From positions 1 through 5,491 of the forward strand of contig JAIRRU010000050.1 of NCBI GenBank assembly GCA_031255815.1: 5,491 nucleotides of DNA, in the 5' to 3' direction. This stretch comes from Treponema sp. GTDB lineage: Bacteria > Spirochaetota > Spirochaetia > Treponematales > Breznakiellaceae. How positions within the stretch are numbered: the stretch's first letter is position 1; the number at the start of each line of letters is the position of its first letter. This document shows, piece after piece, positions 1-4,719 of this stretch. The notes beneath the pieces were generated by a model that did not search any database, had not been told where the DNA came from, and was given only the letters and a program-made list of their open reading frames with translations. Position numbers and translations under genes: made by a program.

Positions 1-4
1 TCCG

Positions 5-49
5 TACTTTTAGCCTAAACAAGGTACTACCTTGCTTAGGCTAAAAGTA
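5..49. repeat. Near-perfect inverted repeat, about 22-bp arms
   Basis: Bases 5-26 and 28-49 are reverse complements across 22 positions with one mismatch (A19 against C35) and a single central base, C27. On the minus strand the mismatch would be a G-U wobble. There is no T-run on either side, so it does not look like an ordinary intrinsic terminator. The arm recurs at 218-236, so it is better read as two abutting copies of a repeat end, or as a cruciform or protein-binding palindrome. Confidence 0.85.
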
Positions 50-236
50 TAGGTAAAGGGATTTAGGAAATTCACCGCGAAGGCGAAGAAGGCGCACGAA
101 AGGCAGGACAGAGCGCTTACCCATTCCTTCGTGTTCCGGCGAGCCGCAGTTCGCCTTGCTGCGCTGCCGCCCCGGCGGTTTAAATTCTTATTCCCCGCTT
201 GCTGCTGTTATCCTGAGTTTTAGCCTAATCAAGCTA
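28..236. mobile_element. Possible 209-bp MITE-like element bounded by 19-bp terminal inverted repeats
   Basis: The left end TACCTTGCTTAGGCTAAAA (28-46) and the reverse complement of 218-236, TAGCTTGATTAGGCTAAAA, match at 17 of 19 positions and face each other as terminal inverted repeats. Both outer ends begin with TA, the dinucleotide duplicated by IS630/Tc1/mariner-type elements. The interior has no transposase or other convincing coding frame. The arm at 8-26 would be the end of a second, abutting copy. This is an inference from one window: a true MITE should occur elsewhere in the genome with the same boundaries. The inverted repeat could instead be a regulatory palindrome with a chance third copy. 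Confidence 0.3.
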
Positions 237-291
237 CCGGGAACTTGCCGCAGAGGGTCTTCCGCTGACCCGCCGTCATCCGCAAAACGCT
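51..291. other. Intergenic stretch with no recognisable gene
   Basis: No reading frame here has a credible start and protein-like composition, and the longest one runs antisense through the tRNA. Bases 76-105 contain a GCGAAGG-like purine-rich, loosely repeated tract. A small 5-bp hairpin (GGGTC 255-259 with GACCC 267-271) lies downstream of the tRNA on the minus strand, but lacks a T-run and is not a convincing terminator. The repeat arm at 218-236 is the only other structure seen. Confidence 0.6.
218..236 (+). repeat. Third copy of the TTTTAGCCTAA-n-CAAG repeat arm
   Basis: This 19-mer differs from bases 8-26 at two positions and from the reverse complement of 28-46 at two positions. The variable bases fall at the same two places of the motif in all three copies, which argues for a real repeat family rather than chance. 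Confidence 0.7.
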
Positions 292-374
292 TGCCGGCGG
301 AGAGACTTGAACTCTCACAGGGTTGCCCCCAGCAGATTTTGAGTCTGCCGTGTCTGCCATTTCACCACGCCGGC
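292..374 (-). tRNA. tRNA-Leu, anticodon CAA
   Basis: The minus strand folds into a complete class II tRNA of 83 nt. The acceptor stem is GCCGGCG with CGCCGGC (368-374 with 293-299), and the discriminator is A at 292. There is a D arm with GTG/CAC stem, an anticodon stem GCAGA/TCTGC, and a loop CTCAAAA that places anticodon CAA at 339-341. The 15-nt variable arm forms GGG-GCAA-CCC, and the T arm is GAGAG-TTCAAGT-CTCTC. The long variable arm, anticodon and discriminator A all indicate leucine, reading UUG codons. The 3' CCA is not encoded (the next bases are AAGCG), so it must be added by a nucleotidyltransferase. It lies downstream of, and on the same strand as, the two-gene enzyme operon, with its own candidate promoter. 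Confidence 0.97.
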
Positions 375-437
375 TAAAGCGCCGCGCTAAGCGGCGTTGC
401 TTCGACACTGTAACACGCGTCGGCGCTAAAAACAAGC
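368..437 (-). repeat. 70-bp direct repeat, copy 1: tRNA-Leu promoter, leader and first 7 tRNA bases
   Basis: This block matches 486-555 at 65 of 70 positions. The first 41 bp (368-408) and the last 11 bp are identical, and the five differences cluster in 409-420, the promoter spacer and -10 zone. It starts exactly with the seven 5' acceptor-stem bases of tRNA-Leu and extends through its presumed promoter. An internal 8-bp stem (378-385 with 391-398, including one G-T pair) with a 5-nt loop lies in the leader. Confidence 0.9.
407..435 (-). promoter_or_regulatory. Candidate promoter of tRNA-Leu
   Basis: On the minus strand, TTGTTT (435-430) and TACAGT (412-407) are separated by exactly 17 bp, a plausible sigma-70-type arrangement. 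Transcription would start near 400, giving a leader of about 26 nt that contains the 378-398 hairpin before the tRNA 5' end at 374. The duplicated block at 486-555 keeps the same spacing, with TTGTTT and TACCGT. This rests only on motif and position. Confidence 0.5.
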
Positions 438-456
438 ATCGCCGCCGGGGAAACGG

Positions 457-476
457 AGGCGGTCTTTAGACCGCCT
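457..476. other. Stem-loop between the two tRNA-promoter repeats
   Basis: AGGCGGTCT (457-465) is perfectly complementary to AGACCGCCT (468-476), giving an 8-bp stem with a tetraloop (TTTA on the plus strand, TAAA on the minus). No U-tract follows on either strand, so an intrinsic terminator is not well supported, although transcription from the minus-strand operon or from the orphan promoter would pass through it. Confidence 0.6.
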
Positions 477-485
477 TACGCGCCG

Positions 486-555
486 CGCCGGCTAAAGCGC
501 CGCGCTAAGCGGCGTTGCTTCGACACGGTAATGCGCACCGGCGCTAAAAACAAGC
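486..555 (-). repeat. 70-bp direct repeat, copy 2: orphan copy of the tRNA-Leu promoter and leader
   Basis: This is the second copy of the block at 368-437, displaced by 118 bp. It carries the same -35-like (548-553) and -10-like (525-530) elements and the same leader hairpin (496-516). After the seven tRNA-like bases (492-486) no tRNA follows: the next 48 bp hold only the 457-476 stem-loop. It may be the remnant of a tandem tRNA duplication whose first gene was deleted, or a dispersed repeat. It is also the first strong hairpin downstream of the hydrolase gene ending at 590, so it could affect 3'-end formation of that transcript. Confidence 0.85.
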
Positions 556-589
556 GCTTGGAGAAAATCGCTCATTTCCAATCCCGCGT

Positions 590-2101
590 TTACGCGAAGG
601 CGATAAGTTCGTTCGGTTCAAGGCTGATCCGCTGTCTTTCGGCGCCGGCGGAGAATTCCCCTTCCACCCTGGCGGCTGACATGTTGGCGGCGCTTTTTAC
701 CCGGCCTTCCCAATCGCTTACTACCCGCAGGCCCGCCGGCGCGCTGAAAAGCTCCCTGCCGTTGAGAAGGCCGCTGACGCCCCTCTTCCCTGTTTCCACC
801 GTATAGCTGTTGCCGTCCCACTTCTGGGTGTAGGAAAGCTCGTGATCCTTTCTGCCCAAAGCCCCCCACCAGATCTCGTCAAACTGAAGGTGGACGCCGT
901 AGAAGCGGGAAATGTACTCCAGGACGCTGAGGGCGGTGGGGCCGTAGGTAGTGCGTTTACCGGCCTCTGAAAATTCGCCCGTAAAGGGATCGAACTGCTG
1001 GGGGAAGGTATTGCGTTTTCCCACGCAGTCGATAAGCTTGGCGCCGAAGACGGCCATTTCGGAGTAGAAACCGTAGTTCTCAAGGGCGCGTATCGCCCGC
1101 TGGTAGCTAAGGCCCTCGCACTGCCCGCTCCAGTTGTTCTCGCTGATGTTTCTGAAAACAGGGTTGTTCACCGCTATGGAGGGAAGGGGCATCGGGGTAA
1201 AGAATTCCTCGGGGTTGAGGAGATGCCGCGTGAGGAAACGGCGGGCCATGTCCTCCGAAAAAGCCTGGTGGTACATGACCCTGAGGTTGTTGTGCTGCAA
1301 GGCCGGCATGAACCGGTTGTCCCGGTCCCGGTCGTAACAGGCGTCCCGGCTTTCGTCCCACAGGTAGGATCGGATCTTCCGCCGCAGCCCGGCGGCCTTT
1401 TCGTTCCACCGGGCTTCTTCCCCGTTATCAAGGAGCCGGGACAGTTTCGCCAGGTTTAGCCGGGCGTCGTGGGAATAGCCCATCACGTCCATGGATTCAA
1501 TGGGAAAGACCGGATCGTTCAGGGGCGGCGTCTCGCCGGGCCAGTTCCAGCGGGCTTCGAGCGCCCCGGCAAAACGGTTCGAATGATCCTCCCCCGTATC
1601 AAGGGGGCACCAGATCTCCAGACAGCCGTCGCCGTCCGAATCCCGGTACTTCCAGAGGTAGGCGTCAAAGGCTTCCAGGGAGCGGTAGAGCCTTTCCAGG
1701 TATCCGGCGCTTCGTTTTTTCCCCCAGTAGTAAAGGTTCAGGGCGTGGTGGGGAAAACAGAAACCCTGAAACTGAAAGAAGGCGGGCTCCGGTTTCCCGT
1801 CAACGATACTGATCCGGTAGGGGTAGCGGCCGTTTTCGTGCTGGTACTCCGTAAAGAGGCTTACGTTGTTGATCGCCGCTTCCATGTTCCGCTTGGCGTA
1901 CATCTCGCCGCCCATGGGCTGGGTTTCTATCCAGATTGAATTGTAACCGCCCCCTTCAATCAAAACCGGGCGTCCGCCAAAGTCCTTTACGTTGCCTTTA
2001 AGCACGGCTTCCGCCGCCTTGTAGAGATCGCCCAGAAAACGGTCGGAACTCTCAAACTCCACCGATGTTTCAAGGGCTTTTAGATCTGCAGTTTCCTTCA
2101 T
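590..2101 (-). CDS. (alpha/alpha)6-barrel glycoside hydrolase, MGH1/GH63-like (clan GH-G type)
   Basis: This 503-residue protein is predicted to hydrolyse a glycosidic bond in an oligosaccharide; the substrate cannot be read from the sequence. Residues about 15-400 look like the (alpha/alpha)6 toroid of the MGH1-like/GH63-related families. Visible motifs are EGGGYNSIWIETQPMGGEMY at 49-68, the calcium-loop-like RDSDGDG at 153-159 with E162, DTGEDHS at 168-174, NNWSGQCEGLSYQ at 322-334 and FDPFTGE at 370-376. By analogy with clan GH-G, the general acid is probably in the DTGED segment (D172) and the base among E330 or E376; this assignment is unproven. Residues about 405-503 form a small beta-rich C-terminal domain. 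There is no signal peptide or membrane segment, so it is probably cytoplasmic. The ATG at 2101 is the only reasonable start, since an in-frame stop lies four codons upstream. Its Shine-Dalgarno is weak (AGGG about 12 nt away), suggesting translation linked to the gene 44 bp upstream. Length and both ends look complete. Confidence 0.8.
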   Translation of the reverse strand: MKETADLKALETSVEFESSDRFLGDLYKAAEAVLKGNVKDFGGRPVLIEGGGYNSIWIETQPMGGEMYAKRNMEAAINNVSLFTEYQHENGRYPYRISIVDGKPEPAFFQFQGFCFPHHALNLYYWGKKRSAGYLERLYRSLEAFDAYLWKYRDSDGDGCLEIWCPLDTGEDHSNRFAGALEARWNWPGETPPLNDPVFPIESMDVMGYSHDARLNLAKLSRLLDNGEEARWNEKAAGLRRKIRSYLWDESRDACYDRDRDNRFMPALQHNNLRVMYHQAFSEDMARRFLTRHLLNPEEFFTPMPLPSIAVNNPVFRNISENNWSGQCEGLSYQRAIRALENYGFYSEMAVFGAKLIDCVGKRNTFPQQFDPFTGEFSEAGKRTTYGPTALSVLEYISRFYGVHLQFDEIWWGALGRKDHELSYTQKWDGNSYTVETGKRGVSGLLNGRELFSAPAGLRVVSDWEGRVKSAANMSAARVEGEFSAGAERQRISLEPNELIAFA

Positions 2102-2115
2102 GGCTCGATTTTACC

Positions 2116-2127
2116 CTGTCCGGACAG
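2116..2127. promoter_or_regulatory. Perfect 12-bp palindrome CTGTCCGGACAG in the operon spacer
   Basis: The 44-bp gap between the two minus-strand genes contains a perfect 12-bp palindrome. It abuts the only AGGG sequence that could serve as ribosome-binding site for the downstream hydrolase gene. It could be an internal operator, an mRNA processing site or chance; as RNA its hairpin would have only about four stem pairs. Confidence 0.35.
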
Positions 2128-2145
2128 ATTGCGGAACCCGTCCCG

Positions 2146-4350
2146 CTACAAACATATACCGGCGCTTTCCAGGGCTTTCCCAAACACCGCAAGGCTTATG
2201 TGGGATTGGGCAAAGGGCTTGGTTCCGCTCCCCATCATCACCAGGGCGTCTCCGATTACCTGTTTTTCCCCGCCCCGGGAATTTGCCGCGGAGCCGAGGG
2301 AAGACCTGAACAGCTCCATGCCGCCTTCCAGGTATTTTTTATCCCCCGTAAGCTCGTAGGCGTAAGCCAGGGCTTCAAGCGCGATTGTATTGGCGCTGGT
2401 GTGGTTAAGGCTGGGCAGCTCCTTGTAGATAAACTGCCCGTCGCACAGCCGGGTGTTTTCCAGAAGATCGTCCATGGCGCCGATTATCATTTCCTTAATA
2501 AGGGCCGAGGGGCGGACCCGGTAATAGCGCATAAGGCTGTTTACCGCTACGGAGATCATGAAGGGAACCCGGATAATCGTGTTGCTCGTATAGGGGGAAA
2601 GCCAGTGACCGAATTCTTCGCGCCACTCCGCAAAGTGCCCCACTATCCACTCGCAGCGAGCGAGCCAGGTCTCATCGTTGGTCTCGATGTAGAGGGCCGT
2701 TAGGGAACGGAGGGCCCAGCCGGTTTCCCGGGCGCTGATCTCTCCCTTCCGCTGAAAATCCGGGGTCTCAAGGAGGCGCAGGATGTTCCGGCCGATTCCC
2801 AGCGCCGAATCAAGGCCCCGCCTGTCGCCGGTAAGGTGGTAGTAATCCAGGAGGCCCTCCACCCATTCATGGCTGGGGGCCAGATGCCCGGTCACATGGC
2901 GGGCGCTGTGCATAACCTGGCCGCCCGTCCGGAGGGGATCTTTGCTGTAGTGGCATATATCCACATCCATCCAGTGCCGGGCCGAAACCAGAAGTTTGTC
3001 CAGGTAACGGCGCTCGCCGCTGCGGGCGTACATGAGCATATTGGCGTGGGGGTAGTCGTATTCCTGGTTGGTCCATACCGGCTCGCCGTTCCCCCGGCCC
3101 TGGTTGGTGTAACCCGCATCCACCGCGTCCCCCCAGGCCAGCATCCCGTAGGCCCTGCCGGTGCTGTCCGCCGCGGAACGGAGCCGGCTTTCCAGGGCGG
3201 GGACAGGCTTGGCGGGGATGACGTTTTCCAGCACCCCTGCCGCCCGGAATGTCTCCGGTTCCAGCAGGGGCCGATCGGGCATCTGCATCTGAAGGGAACG
3301 GCAGTCCAGCTCGTTTATGCCCGCCCGGCCGTCGTGGAGGTGGAAGAATACCGAGTGGGTCTTCTCCATGCCCTGGAGTATCCGTACAGGGGCCTGCCCC
3401 CCGGGCATGAGGGAAACGAGGATCCCCTTGCCGTCGGCCCGCAGGGCCTTGGGAAAATTCTGCTGGGCCTGGAAGATGGTCGCGCAGATCCCCTTACCGT
3501 TTTTCCGCCAATCCGCGAAAAAAGTTCCGTAGTTAACTTCGGGGATCTGCTCGTTGGATTCGTACAGAAGGTATTCGGCGTCGATGAGTTTTTCCAGGCC
3601 GTCCCGGGCTGGGGCTTCCTGGATGCGGGTCTTGTAATTGGAAATACCCAGGGCGACGGCGGCCTGGGGATCGTCTTCCTTTACCCGGAGCGTAAGGGCT
3701 TCCAGGGGCAGTTCCGCCGCATCCTCGCGGTGGGTAAAACGGTATTCAACCTGAAACCAGGGATGCCCGGCGGTAAAATGGAGCCTTACCGTAAAGCTGA
3801 AGAGATCCCTGCCGTTCTTGTCGTAGTGCCTGCCGCCATTCCTGACGATTACCCGGTAGGGGCCTTCCTCGCAGAATTCCCAGTCTTCTTCCAGTTTGAT
3901 AAGGTAGTCCGTAGCGCCGCTGCTCAAAACGGGCCCCTCGATTTCGGAACCGTCAAAAAACGAGGGGCCTTTCAGGGACTCAAAGAGACGGCTTTCGCCT
4001 TTTCCGGCAAGAACCGCTTCCAGAACGCCGGTATTGATAACGCGGTTCTTTAAATCGCTTTTAACCGCGGGCAGGGTTTTGTCAGGGATCCCCCCGTCGG
4101 CGGAAAGAAAATATTTTTCCGGTTTCGCGCCGGGAAGATCGGCCAGGAAAGAAAGATGAACGAATTTGATCGAAGCGTCGGGCCACCGGGACGTAACCCT
4201 GGCCTGGGGGCGGATCCGGGCGCCCTTGCCGTCCAGGATCATAAGCTTGGAGGCGTCGGGCAGCGCGGATTCCGGGAAGGGAACCGCGGTCTCTACAAAT
4301 TCGCCTCTGCGCTCGTACCGGGAAATCATGTCAAAACGTAACGCAATCAT
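2146..4350 (-). CDS. PcRGLX/YetA-like exo-rhamnogalacturonan lyase family protein (PL26-like)
   Basis: This 734-residue protein resembles the family named after Penicillium PcRGLX (exo-acting rhamnogalacturonan I lyase, PL26) and Bacillus YetA. The order of parts fits. An N-terminal RIFT-barrel-like domain (about 1-95) carries the signature RWPDASIKFVHLSF (55-68). A central beta-sandwich spans about 100-370. A C-terminal (alpha/alpha) toroid (about 395-690) has GDAVDAGYTNQGRGNGEPVW at 407-426, NQEYDYPHANM at 428-438, RHWMDVDICHYSKDPLRTGG at 458-477 and SHEWVEGLLDYYHLTGD at 493-509. The expected chemistry is beta-elimination giving a product with an unsaturated uronic acid, but I cannot place the catalytic residues. 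No signal peptide is present (the N-terminus is polar), so it would act on imported oligosaccharides. ATG 4350 is supported by GGAGGGA ending 4 nt upstream; M8 is a less likely start. It is first in a two-gene operon, divergent from the enolase-family gene. Many bacterial members have no demonstrated activity, so substrate is inferred. Confidence 0.78.
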   Translation of the reverse strand: MIALRFDMISRYERRGEFVETAVPFPESALPDASKLMILDGKGARIRPQARVTSRWPDASIKFVHLSFLADLPGAKPEKYFLSADGGIPDKTLPAVKSDLKNRVINTGVLEAVLAGKGESRLFESLKGPSFFDGSEIEGPVLSSGATDYLIKLEEDWEFCEEGPYRVIVRNGGRHYDKNGRDLFSFTVRLHFTAGHPWFQVEYRFTHREDAAELPLEALTLRVKEDDPQAAVALGISNYKTRIQEAPARDGLEKLIDAEYLLYESNEQIPEVNYGTFFADWRKNGKGICATIFQAQQNFPKALRADGKGILVSLMPGGQAPVRILQGMEKTHSVFFHLHDGRAGINELDCRSLQMQMPDRPLLEPETFRAAGVLENVIPAKPVPALESRLRSAADSTGRAYGMLAWGDAVDAGYTNQGRGNGEPVWTNQEYDYPHANMLMYARSGERRYLDKLLVSARHWMDVDICHYSKDPLRTGGQVMHSARHVTGHLAPSHEWVEGLLDYYHLTGDRRGLDSALGIGRNILRLLETPDFQRKGEISARETGWALRSLTALYIETNDETWLARCEWIVGHFAEWREEFGHWLSPYTSNTIIRVPFMISVAVNSLMRYYRVRPSALIKEMIIGAMDDLLENTRLCDGQFIYKELPSLNHTSANTIALEALAYAYELTGDKKYLEGGMELFRSSLGSAANSRGGEKQVIGDALVMMGSGTKPFAQSHISLAVFGKALESAGICL

Positions 4351-4354
4351 ACGC

Positions 4355-4361
4355 TCCCTCC
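4355..4361 (-). promoter_or_regulatory. Strong Shine-Dalgarno GGAGGGA of the lyase-family gene
   Basis: GGAGGGA on the minus strand ends 4 nt before the ATG at 4350 (GGAGG itself is 6 nt away). It fixes the start codon and contrasts with the weak site of the second gene in the operon. Confidence 0.85.
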
Positions 4362-4385
4362 GGAAAAAATGTCGGGGTTATTCGG

Positions 4386-4418
4386 GCCTGTTTCAAAAAC
4401 TGAAGTTTTGGAACAGCC
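4386..4418. repeat. Stem-loop with CTGAAG loop, copy A of an intergenic structured repeat
   Basis: Bases 4388-4398 pair with 4406-4416 over 11 contiguous pairs (one G-T), with a further G-C pair beyond one mismatch, around the 7-nt loop ACTGAAG (4399-4405). It lies about 25 nt before the Shine-Dalgarno of the minus-strand lyase gene, so it would be in its 5' leader. A second copy of the loop and inner stem is found at 4670-4698. Confidence 0.75.
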
Positions 4419-4439
4419 TTGATTTGGAAACTTCAGTTT
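4397..4439. repeat. 12-bp inverted repeat competing with the copy A hairpin
   Basis: AAACTGAAGTTT (4397-4408) is the exact reverse complement of AAACTTCAGTTT (4428-4439), 19 bp apart. Pairing these arms would destroy both the 4386-4418 hairpin and a local GGAAAC-TTCA-GTTTCC hairpin at 4426-4441, so the leader RNA of the lyase gene has two exclusive folds. Confidence 0.7.
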
Positions 4440-4471
4440 CCGGGCAACTCCCGTTAAAAAAACTGTTTGGT

Positions 4472-4505
4472 GTTATCACCGTATCAAAGTTATCATAGTA
4501 TCAAA
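4472..4505. promoter_or_regulatory. Two adjacent 17-bp direct repeats: candidate operator of the divergent promoters
   Basis: GTTATCACCGTATCAAA (4472-4488) is followed without a gap by GTTATCATAGTATCAAA (4489-4505), matching at 15 of 17 positions. Each unit contains two TATCA boxes, giving four boxes at 4474, 4482, 4491 and 4499 with spacings of 8, 9 and 8 bp. Such iterated direct boxes between divergent catabolic genes suggest binding of a regulator, for example one recognising direct half-sites. The regulator is not encoded in the window. It sits 122 bp from the lyase start and 215 bp from the enolase-family start. Confidence 0.55.
4473..4501 (+). promoter_or_regulatory. Candidate plus-strand promoter inside the tandem repeats
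   Basis: TTATCA (4473-4478) and TAGTAT (4496-4501) are separated by 17 bp and each matches four of six consensus positions. Transcription would begin near 4508 and give a leader of about 210 nt before the ATG at 4720. On the opposite strand TATGAT (4497-4492) is a good -10 hexamer for the lyase operon but has no good -35. The two -10 boxes overlap. Confidence 0.3.
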
Positions 4506-4582
4506 AAAATGCCAAACGGCCTGTTTTCACCGGGAACGGGGTTCCGCGCCGGCGGGTTTCGGGACAGGATCGGCTTAGCGCG

Positions 4583-4616
4583 AAAAGACTGAAAAATGCA
4601 AAAAACAGTCGCTTTT
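4583..4616. other. Imperfect stem-loop in the leader of the enolase-family gene
   Basis: AAAAGACTG (4583-4591) pairs with CAGTC (4606-4610) and TTTT (4613-4616) with a 2-nt bulge, around an A-rich 14-nt loop. It would lie in the long 5' leader if transcription starts near 4508. Evidence is structural only and a weak fold by eye. Confidence 0.3.
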
Positions 4617-4669
4617 GTACATAGCTTAGGGGGGCCTCTCCCCTTATCATAAGTAACCATTGAGTTTGC

Positions 4670-4698
4670 TCCAAAAGCTGAAGTTTTGGGGGAGCCTC
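4670..4698. repeat. Copy B of the CTGAAG-loop structured repeat
   Basis: This 29-bp stretch matches 4392-4420 at 23 positions. It forms CCAAAA (4671-4676), loop GCTGAAG (4677-4683), TTTTGG (4684-4689), and the outer GCT can pair with AGC (4693-4695) around extra Gs. The outer stem differs in sequence from copy A yet still pairs. It ends 21 nt before the ATG of the enolase-family gene. Confidence 0.65.
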
Positions 4699-4719
4699 TG
4701 AAGGTACGGGGTAAGGGCT

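Noticed and set aside
76..110. Short tandem repeat of GCGAAGG-like units
   Set aside because: Units are irregular in length and sequence, so no true tandem array can be defined.
156..377. Plus-strand 73-codon frame
   Set aside because: It runs antisense through the complete tRNA-Leu and has no coding character.
229..435. Minus-strand 68-codon frame
   Set aside because: It covers the tRNA-Leu gene and its leader, so it is a read-through of structured RNA, not a protein gene.
368..555. Two-unit CRISPR array
   Set aside because: The repeat is 70 bp, has only two copies, contains a tRNA 5' end and promoter, and has no cas gene nearby.
548..563. CAAGCGCTTG palindrome followed by a T-run as terminator of the hydrolase gene
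   Set aside because: The palindrome leaves only about three stem pairs once a loop is allowed, too weak for an intrinsic terminator. The T-run is also part of the duplicated tRNA-promoter block.
1469..1939. Plus-strand 156-codon frame inside the hydrolase gene
   Set aside because: Antisense shadow of the hydrolase, whose motifs (RDSDGDG, DTGEDHS) lie exactly here in the other strand.
2836..4053. Plus-strand open frame of 405 codons opposite the lyase-family gene
   Set aside because: It is antisense to a protein with recognisable family motifs. Its translation has no domain-like pattern and is explained by the GC-rich codon use of the real gene.
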